From: Clostridia bacterium
GTDB taxonomy: Bacteria; Bacillota; Clostridia; UBA1381
Direction: 5' to 3'
Assembly (NCBI GenBank): GCA_017420825.1
Contig: JAFQNU010000055.1
Coordinates: 1-18,569, forward strand
DNA length: 18,569 bases
In this document: piece after piece, positions 7,145-14,848 of the stretch
Position numbering within the stretch: position 1 is the stretch's first letter
How the letters are laid out: each line of letters starts with the position of its first letter
The notes under the pieces: generated by a model
Told to the model about the DNA's origin: nothing
The model's input: only the letters and a program-made list of their open reading frames with translations
The model's database searches: none
Translations under genes and position numbers: made by a program

Positions 7145-8533
7145 ATGAAAAGATTTGAATTATCCGATATTAACCCGGGTTCACATATTCATTTCATTGG
7201 CATAGGCGGTATCAGCATGAGCGGACTTGCTGTGATATTAACTGAAAAAGGTTATAAGGTTACAGGCTCAGACCGTACAAAAAACAATATATGCCAGAAG
7301 CTTGAAAGTAAAGGAATAATAATATACGAGGGACATAATGCTGAAAATATAAAAGGAGCTGACCTTGTTGTTCACACTGCAGCTGTTCATATGGATAATC
7401 CTGAAATGTCTGCAGCAGTAGAAAAAGGTATCAGACTCATTGATAGGGCTGAATGTCTCGGTGCCATTATGAAGCTTTATAAAAATGCGGTCGGTATATC
7501 GGGAACTCATGGCAAAACAACCACCACTGCTTTACTTACTCATGCCCTGCTGTATGCAGATGTTGACCCCACAATAAGCATTGGCGGCGAGTTGGATATA
7601 ATTGATGGAAATATAAGAGCAGGGAAATCTGATTATTTTGTCACCGAGGCTTGCGAATATACAAACAGCTTTTTGAAATTCTTTCCGCATATAGCAGTCA
7701 TAACAAATATAGAAGAAGACCATCTTGACTTTTTCTCCGGCATTGAACAAATCCGTGAAAGCTTTGCTTCCTTTGCAGAGCTTACAGGAGACAATGGGTA
7801 TGTAGTAGCTTACGGGGATGACGAAAATATCAGGCTTGCTTTGAATAATTCCAAATGTAACATTATATACTACGGAAAAGATTCATCATGTGACTATTAT
7901 CCCGAAAATATAGAGATAATTGACGGTCTGCCTCATTTTGATGTTATGTATAAAGGTGAATTCAAGGTACACATAGATTTGAATGTCCCTGGATTTCACA
8001 ACATTATGAACTCTCTTTCTGTAATTGCAGTGTGTGATTTACTTGAAATAAGCCCTGAAACAAGTGCCAAGGGAATACAAACTTATAAAGGTACTCACAG
8101 ACGATTTGAAAAATTAGGTAAGTTAAATGGTGCTGATATTATTGCAGATTATGCACATCATCCCACCGAAATAAAAGCAACCCTAAAAACTGCCAAAACC
8201 TTTTCACACAATAAGTTATGGTGTATTTTTCAGCCCCACACCTATACCCGTACAAGAACTCTGTGGGACAGCTTTGTTACCTGCTTTGATGATGCCGACA
8301 AACTGATACTTACTCATATATATGCCGCAAGAGAACAATTCGACGGAATAACACGAGCATCAGATTTGGCAAATCAAATAAAGAACAATGGCTCTGATTG
8401 CGTTTATATTGAAGAATTTTCAGATATATGCGAATATCTAAAAGAACACGTTTCAGACAACGATATGGTTTTTATTATGGGCGCAGGCGATATCATCAAT
8501 ATAGGGAATGAACTTACAAAAAATGAAAAATAA
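7145..8533 (+). CDS. murC: UDP-N-acetylmuramate--L-alanine ligase
   Basis: Adds L-alanine to UDP-MurNAc using ATP, the first peptide-stem step of peptidoglycan synthesis, in the cytoplasm. The 462-residue protein has the N-terminal nucleotide motif GIGGISMSGLA (about 19-29), the Mur ligase P-loop GTHGKTTTT (about 120-128) and the NIEEDHLDFF segment of the central domain. Its C-terminal domain has ADYAHHPTEI and FQPHTYTRT, both typical of MurC. An in-frame TTG at 7127 could extend it, but ATG at 7145 has AAGGGA 9 bases upstream and matches the family start. It is divergent from spoVG, and its 3' end overlaps the SLOG gene. Confidence 0.97.
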   Translation: MKRFELSDINPGSHIHFIGIGGISMSGLAVILTEKGYKVTGSDRTKNNICQKLESKGIIIYEGHNAENIKGADLVVHTAAVHMDNPEMSAAVEKGIRLIDRAECLGAIMKLYKNAVGISGTHGKTTTTALLTHALLYADVDPTISIGGELDIIDGNIRAGKSDYFVTEACEYTNSFLKFFPHIAVITNIEEDHLDFFSGIEQIRESFASFAELTGDNGYVVAYGDDENIRLALNNSKCNIIYYGKDSSCDYYPENIEIIDGLPHFDVMYKGEFKVHIDLNVPGFHNIMNSLSVIAVCDLLEISPETSAKGIQTYKGTHRRFEKLGKLNGADIIADYAHHPTEIKATLKTAKTFSHNKLWCIFQPHTYTRTRTLWDSFVTCFDDADKLILTHIYAAREQFDGITRASDLANQIKNNGSDCVYIEEFSDICEYLKEHVSDNDMVFIMGAGDIINIGNELTKNEK

Positions 8534-9026
8534 TACAACAAACCCCAAACAATTCAGGTGTTGCTTTACAGGACACCGTCCTGAAAAGCTATACAATTCA
8601 CCTGAGCATATTAAAGAGCTTTTAAAGGATGCCATAGAAAAAACAATAGCAGATGGATACTATGTATTCATATCAGGAATGGCACGAGGTGTTGACTTAT
8701 GGGCAGCAGAGCTTGTAATAGAAGAAAAAAAACGCAATCCGTCAATTAAACTGATGTGCGTTTCTCCATATTTCGGATTTGAAAAAAAATGGAATTTTCG
8801 TGACCAGCTGACCTACAACTATGTCATAAAAAATGCTGACTATGTTAAATACCTGAGTGACCACTATTCAAGATACTGTTTCCATACAAGAAATACATTT
8901 ATGGTTAATAATTGTAACCGAGTCATTGCCGCTTTTAACGGCGAACGCGGAGGAACTTACAACACAATCAACTACGCAAAAAATAAAAATCTTGAAATAA
9001 TCAATATATTAAATCACCCCGATTAA
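8508..9026 (+). CDS. SLOG-family protein, DUF1273/YpsA-like
   Basis: A 172-residue Rossmann-like SLOG protein. Near the N-terminus it has CCFTGHRPEKL (about 18-28) and further on the nucleotide-loop motif ISGMARGVDLWAAELV (about 54-69). A late AAFNGERGGTYNTINYA segment (about 141-157) corresponds to the conserved GGT region. Proteins of this type are thought to bind nucleotide-derived ligands, and B. subtilis YpsA influences cell division. It overlaps the end of murC by 26 bases, or by 11 bases if ATG 8523 is used; neither start has well-spaced Shine-Dalgarno sequence, so translational coupling to murC is likely. Its stop codon is the loop of the terminator hairpin. Confidence 0.82.
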   Translation: MNLQKMKNNTTNPKQFRCCFTGHRPEKLYNSPEHIKELLKDAIEKTIADGYYVFISGMARGVDLWAAELVIEEKKRNPSIKLMCVSPYFGFEKKWNFRDQLTYNYVIKNADYVKYLSDHYSRYCFHTRNTFMVNNCNRVIAAFNGERGGTYNTINYAKNKNLEIINILNHPD

Positions 9027-9039
9027 ATCGGGGTGATTT
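9011..9039. terminator. Bidirectional terminator between the SLOG gene and divIVA
   Basis: A perfect 13-bp inverted repeat (9011-9023 and 9027-9039) with a 3-base loop, TAA, that is the SLOG stop codon. The stem contains a CCCCG/CGGGG core, and its AT flanks give short U- or A-rich tails on either strand. It lies between two convergent genes only 16 bases apart. The U-tracts are short, so efficiency may be moderate. Confidence 0.8.
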
Positions 9040-9042
9040 CTA

Positions 9043-9483
9043 TTAATCAATCTGATCAAGCATTTCCATAATTCCATTACAAAAGCTCTTCATTTTAGCC
9101 TTATAAGAATCTATTTCTGTTTTTATATGTGCCAACTCCTGAGACATATCTCTCTTGTCATCCTCTGCCTTTCTGAAGATATCAGATGCCTTAGACTCTG
9201 CTTCTCTTATAATGTTCTGTGCCTCCTGACTTGCATTTTTCTTCATATCGTCAGCTGTGTTCTGTGCCGATAAAAGTGCATTTCTAAGTGAGGTTTCAAG
9301 AGTCTTATATTCCTCAATAGATTTATTTAAAATTGTAATTTTTTCTTTAAGCTCTTTATTCTCACGATACAGCTTTTCATAATCTGCTCCGACAAGGTCT
9401 AAAAAGTCATCAACCTCGTCTGCATTATATCCTCTCATTTTTACTCCAAATTCCTGTTTTTGAATATCTAACGGTGTTAACAT
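9043..9483 (-). CDS. divIVA: Cell-pole/septum protein DivIVA
   Basis: Coiled-coil scaffold that binds negatively curved membrane at septa and poles. The 146-residue protein begins with the DivIVA domain: LTPLDIQKQEF, then KMRGYNADEVDDFLDLV (about 15-31). The membrane-insertion loop residue that is Phe17 in B. subtilis appears to be Met16 here, still hydrophobic, and the neighbouring Arg is kept. Residues about 35-140 form a long charged coiled coil rich in Glu, Lys and Ala. ATG at 9483 has AGGAGGA (9491-9497) 7 bases upstream. It is the last gene of the division cluster, 19 bases after ylmH, and ends at the bidirectional terminator. Confidence 0.95.
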   Translation of the reverse strand: MLTPLDIQKQEFGVKMRGYNADEVDDFLDLVGADYEKLYRENKELKEKITILNKSIEEYKTLETSLRNALLSAQNTADDMKKNASQEAQNIIREAESKASDIFRKAEDDKRDMSQELAHIKTEIDSYKAKMKSFCNGIMEMLDQID

Positions 9484-9502
9484 AAAATAGTCCTCCTATT
9501 AT

Positions 9503-10255
9503 TTATATATATTTTTTTACTTCTATATGCAATCTGTCACTGCGTGTTTTCTGTCCAATATCCGAAAAAATAAACTTTCCAAATCCACGTGCAGAAACAA
9601 TATCCTCTACACTCAACATGTGCGAAGTATTTGTACATTCAGTATAGTTCACACACACTCTGCCACTCTTGATTAACTCACAGGCATTTTTCCTTGATAA
9701 ATTTAAAACAGACGCAATAACCGCATCAAGCCTCACTGATGCCGAAACCGTATTTATAACTTCAAATTTAGGCTCCGGCGGCGTGATTTTGCTTATATCC
9801 TCCACCACAGCTTTCACACCGACATTAGCAATTTTATCAATACCGAAGGACACGTAATCCGCTATATCCTCCGATATAAATATATATGCACAATCTCCGT
9901 CGATTAGTATATCACCAACCTTAATCCTGTCAATTCCACAGGAAAGGACAGTTCCGAGATAATCACGATGTGTCAGCTCTCTTTTATAATTTTTCGTTAT
10001 TTTTAATACCTTTATCGGGAAACTGTTAAAATCCGGCTCCTCCCACTGTGGAAAAACTCCGAATATTTTTCTCTGACTATTTTCATACCCACCAAAAAAG
10101 CATGAATTATACCCCACTCTGTTCCCGATATTATTTTTTATAACTGCCTGCTCGGCCTCATTCAAAAAATCTGTAAAGCATGGTGCAACTCTTTTATCAC
10201 ACAAACTGAACAAATCCTCACACCTTGCAAGCAATAATTTTTCCTCTCCTGTCAA
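9503..10255 (-). CDS. ylmH: YlmH-like S4-domain RNA-binding protein
   Basis: A 250-residue protein of the YlmH family, which sits beside divIVA in many Firmicutes and binds RNA through a C-terminal S4 domain. That domain is visible at about 172-235 (VRLDAVIASVLNLSRKNACELIKSGRVCVN as key segments). The N-terminal part includes FFGGYENSQRKIFGVFP and YLGTVLSCGIDRIKVGDI, both family-typical. YlmH has been linked to ribosome-associated quality control and to cell division; the exact role here is inferred. The start is TTG at 10255, preceded by GAGGTG (10266-10261) with a 5-base spacer. The gene is separated from sepF by a 74-base gap that holds a hairpin. Confidence 0.9.
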   Translation of the reverse strand: MTGEEKLLLARCEDLFSLCDKRVAPCFTDFLNEAEQAVIKNNIGNRVGYNSCFFGGYENSQRKIFGVFPQWEEPDFNSFPIKVLKITKNYKRELTHRDYLGTVLSCGIDRIKVGDILIDGDCAYIFISEDIADYVSFGIDKIANVGVKAVVEDISKITPPEPKFEVINTVSASVRLDAVIASVLNLSRKNACELIKSGRVCVNYTECTNTSHMLSVEDIVSARGFGKFIFSDIGQKTRSDRLHIEVKKYI

Positions 10256-10260
10256 TGTGT

Positions 10261-10266
10261 CACCTC
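10261..10266 (-). promoter_or_regulatory. Ribosome binding site supporting the TTG start of ylmH
   Basis: GAGGTG on the minus strand, 5 bases before TTG at 10255. There is no in-frame ATG near it. Confidence 0.7.
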
Positions 10267-10275
10267 AAATTAATA

Positions 10276-10300
10276 AGGCGGAGTTTTTAAAGCTCCGCCT
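10276..10300 (-). terminator. Intra-operon hairpin between sepF and ylmH
   Basis: GC-rich 8-bp stem (10276-10283 with 10293-10300, AGGCGGAG/CTCCGCCT) with a 9-base loop. In the transcription direction it is followed by UUAUUAAUUU, a weak U-tract. It may be a partial terminator or an RNA-processing or stability element that sets ylmH-divIVA levels. Confidence 0.55.
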
Positions 10301-10329
10301 ATCTTTGCATGAACAAATATTAAAGAGCC

Positions 10330-10779
10330 TTAAAACATACTCCATTCAAAGCCTGCACCGCTATCCTCAAGAACTTCGCCGAGAATATCTACATGAGCCG
10401 GTGTTGCAATAAATATACCGCCTGCAATCTTCTGCATATTTCCGTTTAGGCCATATGCTGTACCTGCAACGAAATCTACTACTCTTCTCGCCTCATCAGT
10501 ATCAAGAGAGCCGACATTTATAACAACAGGACGTCTCTCCTTTAACTCGTCAGCCACAAGCATTGAATCATTAAAGCATTTAGGCTTTAAGACTACAATC
10601 TTTGAACTATTGGTGTTCCCTCTCATCGGAACTACCTTTTGCTTTTTATTATATGTAGGCTTAGCTGTCGTTCTTCTTTCTTCCTCATCTGCCTGCATAA
10701 CTTCCTCTTCATATTCGTCTTCAATATCACCAAAACCAATTAAATTTTTAAACTTGTCAATCATCGCACTGCTTCCCAT
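10330..10779 (-). CDS. sepF: Cell division protein SepF
   Basis: FtsZ-binding and membrane-binding division protein. The 149-residue protein has an N-terminal amphipathic helix (MIDKFKNLIGF at residues 6-16), an acidic linker and a basic linker. The conserved core runs from IVVLKPKCFNDSML (about 60) through INVGSLDTDEARRVVDFVAGTAYGL to GGIFIATPAHVDI. This is the expected SepF layout. The start used, ATG 10779, lies 10 bases after AGGAGG. ATG 10764 (at the helix) is a possible alternative but is poorly supported by a ribosome site. It follows yggS by 14 bases. Confidence 0.94.
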   Translation of the reverse strand: MGSSAMIDKFKNLIGFGDIEDEYEEEVMQADEEERRTTAKPTYNKKQKVVPMRGNTNSSKIVVLKPKCFNDSMLVADELKERRPVVINVGSLDTDEARRVVDFVAGTAYGLNGNMQKIAGGIFIATPAHVDILGEVLEDSGAGFEWSMF

Positions 10780-10793
10780 TTACCATGCTCCTC

Positions 10794-11486
10794 CTAAATA
10801 TAATTTCTCTGCCCGAATATAGCACTTCCAACACGCACCATATTTGAACCCTCCTCTATGGCAACCTCAAAATCTCCGCTCATTCCCATAGACAAGTATC
10901 TCATGCTAATATTATTATATTTTTTTTTGGATATGTCAAGATATATTTGTTTTATGTTAACAAAATGTAATCTGTTGGAAACAGCATTGTCAACTTTTGG
11001 CATAATTGTCATCAAACCGCAAACTTTCACATATTCTAAGCTTTCTGCATATTCTAAAATACTATCTATCTCATCAGGAGCAATTCCAAATTTTGTTTCC
11101 TCCCCGCTTATGTTAACCTGAATTAAAACATTCATAACAATGTTATGTTTTTTTGCCTGACGTTCAATCTCTTCAAGAAGCTTAACCGAATCAACAGAGT
11201 GTATCATCTGCACCTTATCTATAATATATTTAACCTTGTTTGTCTGCAGATGTCCTATTAAGTGCCAACGCACAGGCTTGACACTATCATATTTTTCTAT
11301 TACCTCCTGTACCTTATTCTCACCAATGTCTGTCACTCCGAGGTCAATTGCCTCATTTATAATATCGGGAGAATATGTCTTGGTAACTGCAACAAGATTA
11401 ATCTCATCAGCACTTCTTCCGCTCTTTTTTGCCGAAATTTCTATTTTCTTTTTTATATTCTCTAAATTTTCTTTTATTTGTGACAT
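10794..11486 (-). CDS. PLP homeostasis protein, YggS/YlmE (PLPBP) family
   Basis: Single-domain alanine-racemase-fold protein that binds pyridoxal 5'-phosphate and buffers it, without known enzymatic turnover. The 230-residue protein has NLVAVTKTYS near 30-39 with the PLP lysine (about 36), IGENKVQE, the WHLIGHLQTNKVK segment, IQVNISGEETKFG and a final MRYLSMGMSGDFEVAIEEGSN-like phosphate-binding region. The open frame begins at TTG 11516, overlapping the HlyD-like gene. ATG 11486 with CGGAG upstream fits the family N-terminus better. This gene corresponds to ylmE of the B. subtilis division cluster. Confidence 0.93.
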   Translation of the reverse strand: MSQIKENLENIKKKIEISAKKSGRSADEINLVAVTKTYSPDIINEAIDLGVTDIGENKVQEVIEKYDSVKPVRWHLIGHLQTNKVKYIIDKVQMIHSVDSVKLLEEIERQAKKHNIVMNVLIQVNISGEETKFGIAPDEIDSILEYAESLEYVKVCGLMTIMPKVDNAVSNRLHFVNIKQIYLDISKKKYNNISMRYLSMGMSGDFEVAIEEGSNMVRVGSAIFGQRNYI

Positions 11487-11512
11487 TTTCTGTTCTCCGT
11501 ATAAAATCTCTA

Positions 11513-12712
11513 TCAATCTGTTTTCTCACCGAGAAGAATTTTATCTCCAACACTTAGTTTTACTACTGCATTTTCTGCAGGATACAATATCGCTGCTTCT
11601 TTTTCCATATCAGTGTAAATTACATCACACTCACAAAAAACCTCTGATGAGCCTTTCGATATAACTACTCCTTTTTTTCCATCAACTATTCTGATTGAGT
11701 GTACAGGAACTTCAAAGCCTGTGTAACGGTTTACAACAATATCCATTTCCCCTGCACGTATTCCATAAACTCCTTCAAGATATCTCTGACTCTCAAGAAT
11801 AACAACAGCATCCCCCTCGTTCTCTATCTCAGAAGATATATAACACACCTCAGCAGAAACTTCTGTTCCTGGCAAGGCATCAAATCTGATAAGCAGGTTT
11901 TTCTTGTTTTTTATTTCCTCCGCTCTTTCTATTGGCATTACAGCGATTGCATACCACACATGGTTATCAACCACCTTGCAAATAGCTTCACCTGAGCTTA
12001 CTTTATTTGAAAGTTTTGTATCATCACCCGGATTAACAAGTGAGTTAAAATCGTTAACTGTAAAACTCATAATATTTTCCGGAGATAATACATTCTCCAT
12101 TCCGTCTACATTTCTCGAAAACACACCGGACATAGTAGAATAAATATCGCCCTTATCCCCACCAAGCTGCATTTCAATCTGTCTTTTCATTCTGGACAAT
12201 TCGGTCAAAGTATCTTCGCTTGTACTTGAATCCTTATTGTAAATATGATTGATTTCGGATTTATACTGTTTCATCTTTCCTATGTCGTTATTTATAACTG
12301 CATCTATAATATTTTTTTTAATATTTTCAAGCTTGCTTTCAGCCGAACTGTTGCCCGAAACAAACAGCTCGCTTTTTTTCTTTTCGTCTTCAAGCTCTTT
12401 TATTTTCTTGTCAATATTATTAAGTTCCTGAATTAATTCATTATCCACATCACCCCGGTAAACGGTAGCAATACACATATTTTTTGAAACTCTTGCACCC
12501 TCTGTTACATAACTGTACATTGTACCTGCATTTTGGGCATTGTAAACAACCTCCTGCCTTGAAATAAACGCATCGGCAGAAATGACATCCTCTATCTGTG
12601 TTATTCTTGCTGTCATTGTATTAACAGGAATTCTTAGATATCTGTAACCGTAGAAGAATATTACAAATGCTGTTATAATAAGTATTATTGTAACTCCGCG
12701 TCTTTTCATCAT
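11513..12712 (-). CDS. HlyD-like membrane-anchored adaptor protein
   Basis: A protein of about 399 residues with one N-terminal membrane helix (about 7-23) and an extracytoplasmic remainder. Near 48-75 it has a biotinyl-lipoyl-like strand pattern with QNAGTMYSYVTEGARVSKN. A charged coiled coil (about 90-115, and again 125-155) separates it from a barrel-like second half, as in membrane-fusion or HlyD-type adaptors. No partner exporter is adjacent. Homologues of this type recur beside yggS in Clostridia (family knowledge), so it may serve envelope or division work rather than toxin export. GTG 12715, ATG 12712 and ATG 12709 are consecutive; 12712 is 8 bases from GAGGAG. It ends overlapping the yggS frame. 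Confidence 0.72.
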   Translation of the reverse strand: MMKRRGVTIILIITAFVIFFYGYRYLRIPVNTMTARITQIEDVISADAFISRQEVVYNAQNAGTMYSYVTEGARVSKNMCIATVYRGDVDNELIQELNNIDKKIKELEDEKKKSELFVSGNSSAESKLENIKKNIIDAVINNDIGKMKQYKSEINHIYNKDSSTSEDTLTELSRMKRQIEMQLGGDKGDIYSTMSGVFSRNVDGMENVLSPENIMSFTVNDFNSLVNPGDDTKLSNKVSSGEAICKVVDNHVWYAIAVMPIERAEEIKNKKNLLIRFDALPGTEVSAEVCYISSEIENEGDAVVILESQRYLEGVYGIRAGEMDIVVNRYTGFEVPVHSIRIVDGKKGVVISKGSSEVFCECDVIYTDMEKEAAILYPAENAVVKLSVGDKILLGEKTD

Positions 12713-12717
12713 CACAA

Positions 12718-13329
12718 TTACTCCTCAAGACTTTTGGCATCAGCCGAAAGCAGCATATTTATAATATCCCATACTGTAAATTTACCCTCATCGTCCTTTG
12801 TTGAGAAAGGAACAAGAACATCGTCCTCACAAAGCTCAAGTGTTTCCCATATAAGCTCAAGATTTTTCTCAATCTGACTCTTTTTGAGCTTGTCCGTCTT
12901 TGTTGCAACCACAATTACGCCACTATCGTCATATGCTCTTATCCAGTCAATCATGGTACAATCGTCTTTTGTAGGCGCATGTCTTGAGTCCACAAGCAGA
13001 ACGGTTTTTATAAGCTGTTCCCTGTCTCTTAAGTAATTTTCAATCATCGCTCCCCATTTTTTTATCTCACTCTGCGACCTTGCCGCATATCCGTATCCCG
13101 GTAAATCCACAAGATGGACTGTATCATCTATATTATAGAAGTTAATTGTCACTGTTTTTCCCGGTGTCTGAGACACTCTTGCCAGCGATTTCCTATTTAA
13201 AAGCTTATTTATCAGAGAAGATTTTCCCACATTCGACCTACCGACAAATGCAATTTCCGGCATCTCTGTTTTTGGATATTGCTTCTCACTTACTGCAGAT
13301 ACTGTGAGCTTTACATTGTGTATATTCAT
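12718..13329 (-). CDS. engB: Ribosome biogenesis GTPase EngB/YsxC
   Basis: Essential GTPase of late 50S assembly. From ATG 13329 the protein is 203 residues. Visible are G1 GRSNVGKS (about 31-38), the SQTPGKTVTINFY region of switch I, G3 DLPGYGYA (about 76-83) and G4 TKTD (about 144-147). The in-frame ATG at 13338 sits 1 base from AGGAG and is rejected; 13329 is 10 bases from it. It is followed by the HlyD-like gene after 2 bases. In many Firmicutes engB directly follows lon; here five genes lie between them. Confidence 0.95.
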   Translation of the reverse strand: MNIHNVKLTVSAVSEKQYPKTEMPEIAFVGRSNVGKSSLINKLLNRKSLARVSQTPGKTVTINFYNIDDTVHLVDLPGYGYAARSQSEIKKWGAMIENYLRDREQLIKTVLLVDSRHAPTKDDCTMIDWIRAYDDSGVIVVATKTDKLKKSQIEKNLELIWETLELCEDDVLVPFSTKDDEGKFTVWDIINMLLSADAKSLEE

Positions 13330-13356
13330 AATTATCATACTCCTGTTTTAGTTAAT

Positions 13357-14796
13357 TTACTCCACTATTTCTATACCCTTCGCTGTGCTGAGAAGTGTAT
13401 CACCAAAAGCAGTAACTCCTATGGTCCTTACACTACCCACTCCATGACCTCCGAAAACCGATTCCATTCCATTTCCAGACCTGATATTGTCAAAAGAAAC
13501 CTCTTTTACCTTTGTACCATTGAAATGCACACAACTAAAACCGTCCGATTTTGTATTATTCCACTCTATAAATATGTGTTCATCCTCTTTTAATGGCTTA
13601 CACTCTTTATCATAGCTTATATTTGAAAAACGTAAATTCTCCATTTCTCCCTCACCAAAGTAAACTGCTGCATACCCGTTTCCAAACATTCGGATATTAT
13701 CAAACGAACTATCAAGAACTGTATTGTTCAGACAAATTCCATATCTTGCATGTGTCATAACATTTGATATAGATATACCGAATGTGTCTCCGTGCTTAGC
13801 CTTACTTTTCGAATACCAATAGGATTCTCCGATAAGAATTGCCGCCTCACATCTATAGCCTTCTTCTCCAGGAATTAAGTGGCGTTTATGAACTATATTC
13901 CCTTCATCGTCAGACACGATTACAAGGTCAGGATTCTGTGCTACGGGAGCATCCTTTTCAGACCACGGAGAAACCTCAATCAAATTGTCAATACGCACAT
14001 TATATATACGATAACCGTCATGGTTCAAAAGTCTTATGAGGGCACAACCACCCACTCCATATGCCATAACATTACGTATAGTTATGTTGTGTATATCTCC
14101 GTCTCTTACATTATTAACTACTTTTCCGTATATTTCATCCTCTGTAGCAAGCAGTGCCACCACGTTATCTCCTACACAACCCCTTATATTATCCACAATT
14201 ATGTCATGACTTCCCTTCATTATATCCACACCGTCCTGACATGGAACATTTGATGAGCTGTCAAAACAAATATTACTTATTCTGCTGTAAGATGTAGTAT
14301 ACAGGCAAATCGCCCAATAACGCTGATCCTTTATTTTGAGATTATCTATCACAAGATTTTCCACATTTTGAAAATATATCATACAGTTTAGTGATGTCTC
14401 CTTGTCCGGATACTTAGAAACTGTGCGTGCAATGCCATTTGCCTCATACAACCCATTATGCTCGCCTCCGTCAAGAACTGCACTTCCAATGCCCTTTATT
14501 GTAATATTTTTCTGCTTTCCTTTTTTCGCTAAAGCAATAGGTTTTCTTGCATTTGAATTTGTAAATACATTGCATATAACACCATCTGCAAGACGAATGT
14601 GACAATTTTGAAGTATAAGTGAGCTTTCATCCACAAGCTCTATTGCCTTTGTTATCTCCCAAATATCCTTGCCTGTACGCATATTATACTTGGGTATTAA
14701 TACGCTCTGCCCCGTTTTTGCCGCAGCATCAATTGCTGACTGTATCATGTCACTGTCACACACTGCGTCCAAAAAAGAATTTACATTAATAAACAT
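13357..14796 (-). CDS. Right-handed beta-helix protein, GH28/pectin-lyase-like, cytoplasmic
   Basis: A 479-residue protein with repeated coils of the type V/I-x-F/I-x-N-I/V (for example IDNLKI, VDNIRG, IRNVMA, IDNLIE, ISNVMT, FDNIRS), a clear parallel beta-helix signature. The opening MIQSAIDAAAKTGQSVLIP matches the entry helix of pectin-lyase-fold enzymes. GH28-like motifs are present but degenerate by eye: the NTD position reads CQDG (186-189) and the GDD position reads GDN (209-211). GHG and RIK are not seen in place. There is no signal peptide, so it acts inside the cell on small oligosaccharides, or is not a GH28 enzyme in the strict sense. ATG 14796 has GGAGGAG 6 bases upstream. It is followed by engB after 27 bases. 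Confidence 0.7.
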   Translation of the reverse strand: MFINVNSFLDAVCDSDMIQSAIDAAAKTGQSVLIPKYNMRTGKDIWEITKAIELVDESSLILQNCHIRLADGVICNVFTNSNARKPIALAKKGKQKNITIKGIGSAVLDGGEHNGLYEANGIARTVSKYPDKETSLNCMIYFQNVENLVIDNLKIKDQRYWAICLYTTSYSRISNICFDSSSNVPCQDGVDIMKGSHDIIVDNIRGCVGDNVVALLATEDEIYGKVVNNVRDGDIHNITIRNVMAYGVGGCALIRLLNHDGYRIYNVRIDNLIEVSPWSEKDAPVAQNPDLVIVSDDEGNIVHKRHLIPGEEGYRCEAAILIGESYWYSKSKAKHGDTFGISISNVMTHARYGICLNNTVLDSSFDNIRMFGNGYAAVYFGEGEMENLRFSNISYDKECKPLKEDEHIFIEWNNTKSDGFSCVHFNGTKVKEVSFDNIRSGNGMESVFGGHGVGSVRTIGVTAFGDTLLSTAKGIEIVE

Positions 14797-14848
14797 ACAA
14801 ATCTCCTCCATTACCCTTCAGCAAACTGATATAGATATCCTTTTCATT

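Noticed and set aside
13879..14253. Plus-strand open frames inside the beta-helix gene
   Set aside because: They are shadows of a long minus-strand gene with clear beta-helix repeats. They have no ribosome sites and an unlikely Tyr/His/Ile-rich composition.
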